A stretch of 64,000 nucleotides of DNA from Pelobates cultripes. Its lineage: Eukaryota > Chordata > Amphibia > Anura > Pelobatidae. The position numbers and the translations under genes are program-made. Within the stretch, counting starts at the first letter, position 1, and each line of letters starts with the position of its first letter. The notes under the pieces were generated by a model that worked only from the letters and a program-made list of their open reading frames with translations, made no database searches and was not told the origin of the DNA. The stretch spans positions 98,243,265 through 98,307,264 of the forward strand of contig OW240913.1 in assembly GCA_933207985.1 (NCBI GenBank), in the 5' to 3' direction. Of this stretch, positions 21,416 to 32,195 are shown piece by piece.

Positions 21416-23255
21416 TTCTAAGCAGTTCCTGCCGGTATTTCTGGGGCACTATAAGCTGCTTATTAGTCACATGTACAGACCTCCCTACCACCCGCTCAGC
21501 AACACGATATAACAGATTTTTCTCCCATACATACTGTTCTCCCTCTAAACCTGTCTGACCAGCTGTCGCCTTATCCTTATAAATTTGCCATGTGGGATCG
21601 TTTTTAACCTCTGCCTCAAAGTCAGTCGGGGTATCCCAGGAAACACGGGTTACACGGGGTACATTGTCTCTTACCTGAGCCTCAGAGTGTGTGGAAGATG
21701 AAGCCGTGGTGCGAGCCTGCTGACGGGTGGTCACTGGATATGCCTCATGGCGAGGACTTTGGGGCACAAAAGCGGAAGTCATTTGCCCCAGGTCATTCCC
21801 CAAAACAACATCAGCTGGTAACTTGTGCATCAGCCCCACCTCCACCATACCTTCCCCCGCACCCCAATTCAGATGTACCTTGGCAGTTGGTAGCCGGTAC
21901 ATGGCACCCCCTGCTACCCGGACTGCTACCGATCCCCCGGTATGTGCTGATCCTGACACCAAATGCGGGGCAACCAAAGTTAAGGTAGCGCCGGAATCAC
22001 GTAGCCCCTGTACCTCTTTCCCTTCCAGAGTCACGGTCTGGCAATGTGGTTGTCGGTTGTCAGTAGCATGGATGGACATTACATCGTGCAAAACGCCCAG
22101 GGGTTCATCAGCCGACTCAAGCGGCACTCCTGGCAAAGTTGGCTCTGCATGATAATAATGAGCAGCTGCCCGCGGGGCCATATTCTGCCGGAGCTGATTC
22201 CAGTTCTTGCGGCTCCGGTTTTGGGTGCACTCCCGGGCCATGTGCCCCCATTGCTTACAGGCATGGCACTGGATGTTGGACCTGCCATTATAACGGGAGT
22301 GGGGAGGTTGTCCCACAAGTGCTGGTCTGGATGGTGCTGTCGCTGGGGCAGGAGCAATAACTGGAAACGGTTGCGGGTTGGGTTTTGCATACCCTCGGTT
22401 ATTATTTTTATGATGCCTCCTAGCATCATAATGTTGGTCGGCCAATCGTGCCGCTTCGGTTAGGGTGTGAGGATTTCGGTCATTCACCCATTCTTGAGCC
22501 TCTGGTGCCAGGCCATTACAAAACTGCTCCAGTAGCAACATCTGGCGTAACTCTTCCATGGTGGTAGCTCTGCTGGCTTGTATCCAGCATTGTGAGGCTT
22601 GGTCAAGCTTGTGTGCCCACTCCGCATGTGAGTCTTTGTCCCCTTTTTTCAATTCTCTGAACTTGCGCCGGTATGCCTCTGGGGTAATGGCATACCTTTC
22701 TAATAGCGCCTGCTTTACCTTGTCATAATTCTTGCTGTCCTCTCTGGGTACAGCCCGGTAGGCGTCTGCTGCACGCCCAGACAGTTTGCCTGCCAACAAA
22801 GGTACCCACATAGCTTGCTCTACATCATGCAAGTCACACAATCTTTCAAAATCTTGCAAGAATCCATCTATTTCGTCTTTATCCTCGCAAAAAGTTTTAA
22901 ATGCATGATGTGGTATTTTTGGCCTTCCCTGGCCCACAGTTGAAACAGCAGCGGTTTCTGCTTGAGGTGAGAAGGCTTGATTCATTTGCGCCATCACGTA
23001 CTCCTGTGCATCCGCCGAAATTATGGTCATAATTTCTGGAGATACTGGAGCGGGCCAAAATGCCAATCTTGTCCTCATTTCTCGTTCAAATGGGGTCTCC
23101 TCCATGTTTGCTGGGGGTGTAGCACTACGAGCTCGGTCTCCTTCCATTAGCTCGGCAATAAGTCTTGCTTTAGGCTTATTGCTGGCTATCTTACCCCTGG
23201 CTTCCAACAGCTCCTTTAACGTTTGCCGTTTCAATATGGTGTAGTCCGTCCCCAT
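21408..23255 (-). CDS. gag-pro: Gmr1-like Ty3/gypsy Gag-protease polyprotein
   Basis: 615 codons, open from MGTDYTILKRQTLKELLEAR. Residues about 120-260 form a SCAN-like capsid domain (KQALLERYAITPEAYRRKF, MLLLEQFCNGLAPEAQEWV, HTLTEAARLADQH). SCAN domains are thought to derive from this gypsy gag group. A zinc knuckle CHACKQWGHMAREC (CX2CX4HX4C) near residue 340 binds RNA, and a retropepsin with GLRDSGATLTLVAPHLV lies near residue 430; it cleaves the polyprotein. The end, NKQLIVPQKYRQELLRIA, is already the linker that precedes integrase, so protease is followed directly by integrase without RT. That fits the unusual PR-IN-RT order of Gmr1-type elements. The stop at 21408 is produced by the 10-bp duplication. 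Start codon chosen as the first ATG after the LTR and leader. Confidence 0.85.
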   Translation of the reverse strand: MGTDYTILKRQTLKELLEARGKIASNKPKARLIAELMEGDRARSATPPANMEETPFEREMRTRLAFWPAPVSPEIMTIISADAQEYVMAQMNQAFSPQAETAAVSTVGQGRPKIPHHAFKTFCEDKDEIDGFLQDFERLCDLHDVEQAMWVPLLAGKLSGRAADAYRAVPREDSKNYDKVKQALLERYAITPEAYRRKFRELKKGDKDSHAEWAHKLDQASQCWIQASRATTMEELRQMLLLEQFCNGLAPEAQEWVNDRNPHTLTEAARLADQHYDARRHHKNNNRGYAKPNPQPFPVIAPAPATAPSRPALVGQPPHSRYNGRSNIQCHACKQWGHMARECTQNRSRKNWNQLRQNMAPRAAAHYYHAEPTLPGVPLESADEPLGVLHDVMSIHATDNRQPHCQTVTLEGKEVQGLRDSGATLTLVAPHLVSGSAHTGGSVAVRVAGGAMYRLPTAKVHLNWGAGEGMVEVGLMHKLPADVVLGNDLGQMTSAFVPQSPRHEAYPVTTRQQARTTASSSTHSEAQVRDNVPRVTRVSWDTPTDFEAEVKNDPTWQIYKDKATAGQTGLEGEQYVWEKNLLYRVAERVVGRSVHVTNKQLIVPQKYRQELLRIA

Positions 23256-23364
23256 TCACTTCTGCATCTGTATCAATTGCCTTCTGCTTTCCAGTATGTT
23301 AATTCCAATTGTATAAACAGCGTTTTTCCTGCTGTACGGTTGGATCCCGCCGCTTGCCACCAAT
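23256..23364 (-). other. Gypsy leader with probable primer-binding site
   Basis: Between LTR and gag. Immediately inside the LTR, the minus strand reads AT then TGGTGGCAAGCGGCGGGATC, in the position and with the TGG start of a tRNA primer-binding site. The matching tRNA was not identified. Confidence 0.5.
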
Positions 23365-23917
23365 TGTTGCGGAGCTGCAATTTTATAATCCCAGGATCTC
23401 TGCTGGTAGAATGCAATAACCAAGTACAAAGCTGGAAGCAGGCAATATTCCCAAATCCTCCCAAGAACCAGACGAAACACAGTCTGAGAGTCAACTGCCA
23501 CTTTATTCAAAAAGACTGATATTTAAAGCAGGTCACTCAACTGTCACTTTATTAAAAATAACTGATATTTAAAGCAGGTCACTCAACAGGGGTTTCCAAA
23601 GATGGGCAGCAGGGGTTTTGGTTGAGGGGACTGGAGGGAGACTACCGTTTCCAGGTCCTCCTCCCAACAGCCCCTGCTGTAACATACAGTAATGAAAACT
23701 ACGAGGACATAAACCGTTACCTTTCTACTTCAAAATATACAACTTAGTCAGTTTTAATAGCAATGCTAACGAATGGGGAGGATTCGAACAGACATACACA
23801 GTACAGCATAAATTAAACATAGCCGGAGACGCCACACTATACCGGCGCGCAGTACACAACAGAAAATAGGCACAACCATTCTATCTTAGGCAGTCCCAAG
23901 TGGCTAGGTTTGCCACA
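23365..23917 (-). mobile_element. Gypsy 5' LTR (553 bp)
   Basis: Read on the minus strand it begins TGTGGCAAACCTAGCC (23917) and ends CCGCAACA (23365), with the TG..CA ends of LTRs, a primer-binding site just inside and gag downstream. Two 46-bp tandem units (23491-23536 and 23537-23582), each with CTGATATTTAAAGCAGGTCA, lie within it and include TTTAAATA on the minus strand, a TATA-like element. The 3' LTR is absent from the window. Confidence 0.7.
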
Positions 23918-24399
23918 CTTATTACCATCTATCTATGTGTCTATCTATTTTTCTGTACATCCGTCCTTCGATGCATCCTTCAAATAACTTCCATTTATCA
24001 TGTTTACCTGCTGCAACTAGCACCATTGAAATAAAGGTTATTTTACTTCTTAAGCATTCTCACTTGATCCATTCAAATGTTTCATGGAAGAAAAGAAAGT
24101 ATACATGTACACTATTTTTAATTTTTGTATAATATAGTGGTCCAATTATTTTTCATCAGGCATGTACAGACAATTCAAAACTCCCACCTATAGACACCCA
24201 CAAGTGCAAGGTGAAAAAAAAGTAACTTAGTTTTATTTCACAATGTACAGCTTCCCAGGGTCACCTACCAGTTGGTAACCAATCACAAACAAGAATTTTT
24301 TGAATATTCTTGTATATGTATATAAATATATATATACATACAAAGTATGGGGTACAGCTGAATATCTAAAACAGAAAAATGAACAGTGCATAATGTAAT
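23918..24399. other. Short (TCTA) tract, otherwise no recognised features
   Basis: A TATCTATC-type microsatellite near 23926-23952, then AT-rich sequence with no gene. Confidence 0.4.
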
Positions 24400-24745
24400 A
24401 TTGTCATAAAATAGAAAAACGTGCTTTTATTGGTAGCACTCACAAGAATCTAACATTCTGCTTTTTGTCATGTATTGTTTGTTTTAATATTATGCCCCCT
24501 GAAAAAGTTCCATTTATGGAACAAAATGGGTAGGACATTGATTTTATACAAGGAATGTGTTACCTACTTGCCTGGATCCCTGAATCTGACTCCCGGATTG
24601 TGCAAGTACATAGAAAGAGGAGGCTGTGGGAGGTTTTCTCAAGGCAATTGAATACTTCACATTCTTGTAAATGCTACCAATACTACCCTATGCACTGTTA
24701 TTTTTTTTAATTTTAGACATTCAGGTGTATCCCATATTATGTATA
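24400..24745 (+). mobile_element. Penelope-like LTR fragment
   Basis: It carries hairpin module 2 (24499-24530), an upstream TTATTGGTAGCACTCACAAG block and a diverged inverted copy of that block near 24655-24690 (ATTCTTGTAAATGCTACCAA). The arrangement is that of the PLE at 4440-5365. It ends near an AT microsatellite. No coding remains. Confidence 0.5.
24499..24530 (+). other. PLE hairpin module 2
   Basis: CTGAAAAA, perfect 6-bp stem GTTCCA/TGGAAC with loop TTTA, then AAAATGGG. The GAAA after the stem has become CAAAA or AAAA, so any ribozyme activity is unlikely. Confidence 0.5.
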
Positions 24746-24843
24746 TATATATATATATAAATCCAAAAAACGGGATGCACTCACAGGTCTTCATATAGGT
24801 GAAAAATAGTGCTTTATTGATACATAGGATGTATACAGAAATC

Positions 24844-24879
24844 GACCAACGTTTCGACCCTGCCGGGTCTTTTTCAAGA
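24844..24879 (-). other. PLE hairpin module 3 (left arm of PLE-1)
   Basis: Minus strand: TTGAAAAA, perfect stem GACCC/GGGTC with loop GGCA, GAAACGTTGGTC. The GAAAC-GTTG-GTC part has the form of a hammerhead stem III plus GUC cleavage triplet. Confidence 0.6.
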
Positions 24880-26289
24880 TCACTGAATACAAATCATAAA
24901 TGTGCTTATATATGAAATATAAAGAATAACACTTACCAATCGATGAAGTGAAGTGTCTCTGCCCGTTACCACCCGGAAGTGAAAGAGAGGCGCTGGTGAC
25001 GTCACGCCCCCAAAGACGCACGGCAGGGATTGTGTCGTTACCATAGTGACAGTATACGGAACTGTGAAAAAAGTAACTATCGAGTGTAAGAAGACAACTA
25101 AGGAGGAGGAATATCTATATGGTGTTAGAAGGAAATAATCATGGCACATAATGCCAGTATAAAATAAGAAATAAACAAGAGTAGACTAAAAAACAGTGAA
25201 TGTGAAAGAGTGTGATGCATACCAGAATAAAATGATCAAACCGTGAATCTGGTGTGTGGTGGCTAAGTGAAAAAAACATGTCTACTCGGAAACTAATCTA
25301 GCGTATTCAGATTAAAAAATCATAACCTATGAAAAACAAGGTTACGGCTAAATAGTGCAATATGCTAGAACATGTGACATGAATCAACATAAATCATGTT
25401 GCAAAAATCGGTCTAATAGACAAAACATGATGATACTATACACAAATAAGTGCTGATCACAATAGAGAAAACATAGCTCAATGAAAAAACAAGTAATATA
25501 TGTTGTAAGCAAAAGATATAGATAAGCCTAGTGTGACAACAAACCTATATTATCACTAAAAAAAGAAAACTATTGGCGTGTAGCATTGACTGCTATATAC
25601 ATACAATATCTGTTAAATGATATAAACATAGAAGGATCATCTATAGTAAGGAACAATGCAAATAGCCAGTTTAGTGGCAAAATAATCTAAAAGAATACAG
25701 ATTAGAGGCACACCTGCATATTAATGACATATGCTAGAAGCCTGATTATGTATACACAATGTGTACAACAGACCACAAAGTACAGGGAAAAATATATAAC
25801 GCAAAATAAGTTAAATATGATGATCATAGGTAAACTATAGCTCCATACATAAACAGAAAATCTCTATATTACACACAAGCATATGAATGATATTTACCAT
25901 AATAAAGGTGGGACTAATATGAATATTGAACCAAATTGGGCAGAGAGGCTAGCAGGAAAATAGAATGTGTTGGACTGTCAATCAGCCAAGTAGTATGTTT
26001 TATACCATAGGATGGCTAGACAAAACCCAAATGCCCGCAATAGGGCCCTAGAAGATAGAGAAAAATATAAAAAAATATAAAAAATATATAAAAAATAATA
26101 TGTAAAAAATAAATAAAAATATGCAAAATAATATCACTGTATAAGAAATAAAAATATGAGAAATCTTGATAAAAGACCACGGACCACGTGTTATAACCAA
26201 CATGTACAGGACTATTATCACACAATAATAACTTAAAAAGCAAACAATTAAAAAAGATACATTTACAAGAACATGGTAATAATATTTTC

Positions 26290-28390
26290 ATTTAAGCCCT
26301 TGGGGGCTACAGTGTCCAAATAATGGATCTAGTAAGCCTCTCTCTGTAAGAGAATTTTGGATCTATCTCCGCCACGATCCAAAGGAGGAACATGATCAAT
26401 GCCAATAAATGTAAGCGTGGGCAGATGATGTTGCATAGCTAAAAAAAATGTTTGGCCACTGGTTTTTCTGTTGCTTGGTCACGGTATGCAGTCATTATCC
26501 CCGAACGATGACCTCTAATCCTGTCACGTACAGTAAGGTCTGTCTTCCCGACATATGACAATCCATAGGGAGATGTCACCATGTAGATGACATGGTCTGT
26601 GGTACATGTGATGTAATGTGTAATCAGTATGTGTTTTCCAGTGTGGGGATGAGCGAATTAACTGCAGATCACACATCCAGTACACTTAAAACATCCCTTC
26701 TTTTTGATCCGTGCCCTTTTCATATAGCACTGAGTGGGATCATTCCGGACTAGTAAGTCTCAAAGGTTACGGTTTCTTTTATAGCTGATGATGGGACGTT
26801 GCTGAAAAATAGAAGGGGGGCTGTTGTCAGCCTGTAACATATCCCAATGCTTCTGTATTGTATTCTGTATTTTCAAAGTCCCTGTATGGTAAGTCATGGG
26901 GAGGAAAAGCTGTGTCTCCTTGGCTTTGGCGGCACCTTCCAAGTGTGGTGAATTAAATTGCTCTCTAGCCCTCTGTTCTGCGATATCCAGTGTGTGGGGG
27001 GCATAACCTCTATCTAGAAACCATTGCTTCATCTCCTGAAGTTGAATTTCCATCTGTATAGTGTCACTATTGTAGCGTAGAACTCTGAGGAACTGAGAGA
27101 TTGGGAGGGAATCCTTCAGGTGATGAGGTTGAAAACTGACAGCCGATAAAGTGGTATTCCTATCTGTTTCTTTTCGGTATAAAGTATACCCAATGCCTCC
27201 TGCCATTTTATATAGAAAGACATCTAGGAATTGAATTTGATCACTGTTGTGATTTAAGGTAAATTTTATTGAAGTAGGCAATCTATTGAGTTGTTGAACC
27301 ATCTCCTCTAGTTCTTCTTGTGATGTCTATCAAAGAAGTATATCATCCACAAACCTAAAGTACTTCAGCCATAGCCGCCCCCATAGCAGTTCCACATGTT
27401 TGTAAATAAAAATTACCTTCAAACTTGAAGTAATTACAAGAGAGTGCAATGGTTAATAGTTCCAAAATGAACTCGATTGGGGGACCTTTATACACCTGTG
27501 ACTTTGAGAGAATTTCACGGACTGCTTGAATACGGACGGCTTCTGTGGGATAGCTGTGTATAAGTTTTGAACATACAGGATAGCAAAAATGAAAACAATC
27601 TGTGTGTCAGTCCCAAGTTCTCTGAGTTGATGAAGAAGGTCTTGAGTGTCTTTAAGGCAGAACGGCAGCTCTTTTACACAATCTTGTATGTAATAATCCA
27701 CATATTTGGCAATCGGCTCCAGGAGACCACCCCTGGCTGATACTATCGGTCTGCCCGGAGGGTTTTGACTGGATTTGTGGATTTTAGGTAAGGTGTAGAG
27801 GACTGGGTGTATCGGATAATTAACATGCAGATACTTGGCTGTCTTGGGGTCTACGTACCCAGCTTGAAGACCAATATCAATCAGCTGGTTAATCTTCTTT
27901 TGAAATGTATGGACTGGGTCTTATGTGAGTTTCCGATATGTCACTCAATTGTCGCATAATTTCATCCTTGTATTGTTGATAAGATTGAATCAGGATTCCC
28001 CCACCTTTGTCTGCGGGGCAAATCACAATGTTCATATCTTCTCATAGATCTTTAAGTGCTGTTTTTTCTTCAAGGGTCAGATAGGGTCTGTATTTAGAAG
28101 TTTTTTTTTATAATATTCAGCACATCTTTATGTACAGATTGTACAAAAGTTCTAATATCATGTTGTTTGATTTGATGTCCTTCTTTTCCCTTGTAAGACA
28201 GGGACAAGGTTGGTGTGTAGAAATTTCTTTGCTGTATTCGTTGGCATTAAGAGTACGATGCAATTTATACATGTCAATTTCAACAGAAAATGTCTGTTTT
28301 TTTTTTTTTTTTTTACTGGAATAAACGTCAAGCAATCTATTCAAGAATTTGAAGCAACAAATGTTACTGCTTTGCAAGCACCGACATACC
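26290..28390 (-). pseudogene. Penelope reverse transcriptase with GIY-YIG endonuclease
   Basis: Reading downstream on the minus strand: PADKGGGILIQSYQQYKDEI (RT fingers, about 28000), ALSCNYFKFEGNFYLQTC and GTAMGAAMAE (about 27385-27440), YFRFVDDILL with the catalytic Asp pair (27342-27353), HNSDQIQFLDVFLYK and TLYRKETDRNTTLSAVSFQP (thumb), a Cys-rich CFKCTGCVIC, and a GIY-YIG nuclease domain beginning HVIYMVTSPYGLSYVGKTDL and containing VRDRIRGHRSG, ending near GLNENI (26290). PLEs use the nuclease to nick DNA and prime reverse transcription. Frameshifts and stops (at least at 27340, 26700 and 26440) leave only a 180-residue open piece at 26760-27302. The GIY signature has Gly-Leu instead of Gly-Ile. 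Confidence 0.85.
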
Positions 28391-28598
28391 GTGAAAATAT
28401 TGTGTATTCCATGTTCTTGTAAATGTATCTTTTTTTATTGTTTGCTTTTTAAGTTATTATTGTGTGATAATAGTCCTGGACATGTTGGTTATAACACGTG
28501 GTCCATGGTCTTTTATCAAAATTTCTAATTTTTTGATTTCTTATACAGTGATATTATTTTGCGGGCATTTTGGGTTTTGTCTAGCCATCCTATGGTAT

Positions 28599-29272
28599 TG
28601 TAACGAAAATATACCCCAACACGCAGGATTTAAGCTAAACAAATGTCAGTACAGAGGGAAGGTACGTCTACCGGACCTTAGAGTGGCCGGACTCGACGTA
28701 AAGGAGAGAGATACAAAGTCAGGAGCGATCCGAGGTCAAGGGCACAAAGAGACAGCGTAAACTTGGACTAGCCGGGGTCTGGTACACAGAAAACAGTATG
28801 CCGGCAAACAAAACAGATAAGGATAAAGAGATAACGTAGTCAGAAACAAAGCCAAGGTCAAGTACGAAGGAACACAACTGAACACAACAAGCGCTAAAGG
28901 GAACTGAAACAGAAACCATGATAGGGCAAGGAACTAAGGGAAAAAGGTGAGTATATATACCTAAACATCTAATATGATTGGTCCCTGTCACATCCACGCC
29001 CCCAAAAGGTAGGTGTATGAGGAGTATGGCATGACAGGGACCAATGGGATGCCTTTTCCAATTTAGGCTCCCACTGTCCCTTTAAGAGCGCGCCCGAGAC
29101 CAGCGGCGTGCTCTTAGAGTTAGACGGGACACGTGTCCGCTTGTCGCAGTCACTGCCCGCCTTCCTGTTACAGCCGTCGGATGAGCCGCGCGCGGCTCGT
29201 GCAGCAGCAGGACCGCGCGCGGCTCGAACAGAGGATCCCGGCCGGCCCATGGAAAGGGTAAGTACCGCTACA
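28599..29272. mobile_element. Solo LTR (674 bp) with GGTAT duplication
   Basis: It starts TGTAACGAAAATATACC and ends TACCGCTACA, and is bounded by GGTAT at 28594-28598 and 29273-29277. The left PLE arm keeps the uninterrupted target (CCATAGGATGGC on one side, AGTATGTTTTATACC on the other), which proves the insertion. Ends in TG..CA with a 5-bp duplication show an LTR retrotransposon reduced to one LTR. The right third is GC-rich (CCGCGCGCGGCTC). Open frames inside are spurious. Confidence 0.9.
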
Positions 29273-30405
29273 GGTATAAAACATACTACTTGGCTGATTG
29301 GCAGTCCAACACATTCTATTTTCCTGCTAGCCTCTCTGCCCAATTTGGTTCAATATTCATATTAGTCCCACCTTTATTATGGTATATATAATTCATATGC
29401 TTGTGTGTAATATAGGGATTTTCTGTTTATGTATGGAGCTATAGTTTACCTATGATCATCATATTTAACTTATTTTGTGTTATCTATTTTTCCCTGTACT
29501 TTGTGGTCCGTTGTACACATTGTGTATAAATAATCAGGCTTCTAGCATATGTCATTAATATGCAGGTGTGCCTTTAATCTGTATTCTTTTAGATTATTTT
29601 GCCAGTAAACTGGCTATTTGCATTGTTCCTTACTATAGATGATCCTTCTATGTTTTATATCATTTATCATATACTGTATGTCTGTAGCAGTCAATGCTAC
29701 ACGCCAATGGTTTTCTTTTTTTATTGATAATATACTGGTAGGTTTGTTGTCACACTAGGATTATCTATATCTTCTGCTTACAACATATATTGTTTTTTCA
29801 TTGAGCTAGGTTTTCTCTATTGTGATCAGCACTTATTTGTGTATAGTATCATCATGTTTTGTCTATTAGACCGATTTTTGCAACATGTATATTGGTTCAT
29901 GTCACATGTTCTAGCATATTGTACTATTTAGCCGTAACCTTGTTATTCATATATTATGATTTTTTAATCTGAATACGCTAGATTTGTTTCCGAGTACACT
30001 TCACATGTTTTTTTCTCTTAGCCACCACACACCAGATTCACGGATTGATCATTTTATTCTGGCATGCATCACACTCTTTCACATTCACTGGTTTTTAGTC
30101 TACTCTTGTTTATTTCTTATTTTATACTGGCATTATGTGCCATGATTATTTCCTTTTAACACCATATAGATATTCCTCCTCCTTAGTTGTCTTCTTACAC
30201 TCGTTACTTTTTTTACAGTTCTGTATACTGTCACTATGGTAACCACACAATCCCCGCTGTGCGTCTAGATGGTGTGACGTCACCAGCGGCTCTCTTTCAC
30301 TTCCGGGTGGTAACGGGCAGAGACATCTCACTTCACTTCATAGATTGGTAAGTGTTATTCTTTATATTTCATATATAAGCACATTTATGATTTGTATTCA
30401 GTGAT

Positions 30406-30440
30406 CTTGAAAAAGACCCGGTAGGGTCGAAACGTTGGTC
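30406..30440 (+). other. PLE hairpin module 4 (right arm of PLE-1)
   Basis: TTGAAAAA, stem GACCC/GGGTC with loop GGTA, GAAACGTTGGTC, followed by AATAAAGC about 25 bp on. It is the mirror copy of module 3. Confidence 0.6.
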
Positions 30441-30610
30441 GATTTCTGTATATATCCTATGTATCAATAAAGCACTATTTTTCACCTATATGAAGACCTG
30501 TGAGTGCAGTCCATTTTTTTTATTTTTCTGTATCTTGGACGTCAGTGGATACAGCACCCAGGCAAGATACTTTTATTTCAAATGTAAGGAGAGTGCCAAG
30601 CATTACTTTT

Positions 30611-30612
<2 letters not shown>

Positions 30613-30649
<37 letters not shown>
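30613..30649. repeat. (TA)n microsatellite
   Basis: About 37 bp of TA repeats immediately left of the Tc1 copy 3 terminal repeat, where the TA target site would be. Confidence 0.9.
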
Positions 30650-30650
<1 letters not shown>

Positions 30651-32136
30651 TGCTCAAAAAAATAAAGGGAACACTTAAACAACACAATGTAACTCCAAGT
30701 CAATCACACTTCTGTGAAATCAAACTGTGCACTTAAGAAGCAACACTGATTGACAATCAATTTCACATGCTGTTGTGCAAATGGGATAGACAACAGGTGG
30801 AAATTATAGGCAATTAGCAAGACACCGCCAATAAAGGAGTGGTTCTGCAGGTGGTGACCACAGACCACTTCTCAGTTCCTATGCTTCCTGGCTGATGTTT
30901 TGGTCACTTTTGAATTCTGGCGGTGCTTTCACACTAGTGGTAGCATGAGACAGAGTCTACAACCCACACAAGTGGCTCAGGTAGTGCAGCTCATCCAGGA
31001 TGGCACATCAATGCGAGCTGTGGCAAGAAGGTTTGCTGTGTCTGTCAGTGTAGTGTCCAGAGCATGGAGGCGCTACCAGGAGACAGGCCAGTACATCAAG
31101 AGATGTGCAGAAGGCCATAGGAGGGAAACAACCTCTGCCTTTGTGCAAGGAGGAACAGGAGGAGCACTGCCAGAGCCCTGCAAAATGGCCTCCAGCAAGC
31201 CACAAATGTGCATGTGTCTGCTCAAACGGTGAGAAACAGATTCCATGAGGGTGGTATGAGGGTCCGACATCCACAGGTGGGGGTTGTACTTACAACCCAA
31301 CACCATGCAGGACATTTGGAATTTGCCAGAGAACACCAAGATTGGCAAATTCGCCACTGGTGCCCTGTGCTCTTCACAGATGAAAGCAGGTTCACACTGA
31401 GCACATGTGACAGATGTGACAGAGTCTGGAGACGCCGTGGAGAATGTTCTGCTGCCTGCAACATCCTCCAGCATGACTGGTTTGGCAGTGGGTCAGTAAT
31501 GGTATGGGGTGGTATTTCTTTGGGGGGGCCGCACAGCCCTCCATGTGCTCGCCAGAGGTAGCCTTAGACCCCTTGTGAGACCATATGCTGGTGCGGTTGG
31601 CCCTGGGTTCCTCCTAATGCAAGACAATGCTAGACCTCATGTGGCTGGAGTGTGTCAGCAGTTCCTGCAAGATGAAGGCATTGATGCTATGGACTGGCCT
31701 GCCCGTTCCCCAGACCTGAATCCAATTGAGCACATCTGGGACATCATGTCTCGCTCCATCCACCAATGTCACATTGCACCACAGACTGTTCAGGAGTTGG
31801 CAAATGCTTTAGTCTAGGTCTGGGAGGAGATCCCTCAGGAGACCATCTGCCACCTCATCAGGAGCATGCACAGGCGTTGTAGGGAGGTCATACAGGCACG
31901 TGGAGGCCACACACTACTGAGCCTCATTTTGACTTGTTTTAAGGACATTACATCAAAGTTGGATCAGCCTGTAGTGTGTTTTTCCACTTGAATTTTGAGT
32001 GTGACTCCAAATCCAGACCTCCATGGGTTGAAAAATTTGATTTCCATTTATTTTTTTGTCAGCACATTCAGCTATGTAAAGAACAAAGTATTTCAGAAGA
32101 ATATTTAATTCATTCAGATCTAGGATGTGTTATTTT

Positions 32137-32139
<3 letters not shown>
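30650..32139 (+). mobile_element. Tc1-like transposon copy 3, right TIR lost
   Basis: The left terminus CTGCTCAAAAAAATAAAGGG, the TA target, the transposase gene and the 3' UTR (TTCATTCAGATCTAGGATGT) are all present in the order of a well-known vertebrate Tc1 family. At the right the sequence runs GTGTTATTTTTGTG and then enters a (TA)n tract instead of the expected inverted copy of the left end. Length about 1.5 kb. Confidence 0.85.
30947..31920 (+). pseudogene. Tc1-like transposase (copy 3), nearly complete but frameshifted
   Basis: [20 protein letters not shown] and [20 protein letters not shown] form the N-terminal DNA-binding helices. VHVSAQTVRNRFHEGGM is the second helix-turn-helix. The catalytic triad is intact: VLFTDESRFTLS (D), LLMQDNARPHVAGVCQQ (D) and SPDLNPIEHIWDIMSRS (E), with the usual 34-residue D-E spacing. 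Frame changes near 31100-31200 and 31530-31570 split it into three open pieces, and a TAG near 31815 ends the last. Of the four Tc1 copies this is the best preserved and the youngest looking. Confidence 0.9.

Positions 32140-32192
<53 letters not shown>
32138..32192. repeat. (TA)n microsatellite
   Basis: About 54 bp of TA repeats at the point where the right TIR of Tc1 copy 3 should end. Confidence 0.9.

Positions 32193-32193
<1 letters not shown>

Positions 32194-32195
<2 letters not shown>

Larger units (their letters stand above)
24757..30520 (-). mobile_element. Penelope-like element with ~1.5-kb inverted flanking arms (PLE-1)
   Basis: A decayed RT-GIY-YIG coding region on the minus strand (26290-28390) is flanked by arms that are reverse complements of each other: left about 24757-26290, right about 28395-30520. 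Matched anchors include AATAGTGCTTTATTGATACA, the CGTTTCGACC hairpin module, TTACCACCCGGAAGTGAAAG, TGGTGACGTCAC, and CATGTTGGTTATAACACGTG. Penelope elements often carry such terminal pLTRs in inverted order. The right arm is longer only because it holds a 674-bp solo LTR plus its 5-bp duplication. Net arm lengths (about 1.53 and 1.45 kb) agree. Confidence 0.8.

Noticed and set aside
20678..22463. Several plus-strand frames of 80-141 codons
   Set aside because: Shadows of the gypsy gag-pro and integrase coding on the minus strand.
24844..24879. Fully active hammerhead in the PLE-1 arms
   Set aside because: Stem II, GAAAC and GTC fit, but the CTGATGA half is TTGAAAA; the core is incomplete, so I call it hammerhead-like only.
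28719..29365. Frames of 85-124 codons in the GC-rich part of the solo LTR
   Set aside because: They lie in an LTR with proven ends and have no recognisable domain; GC-rich DNA has few stops.
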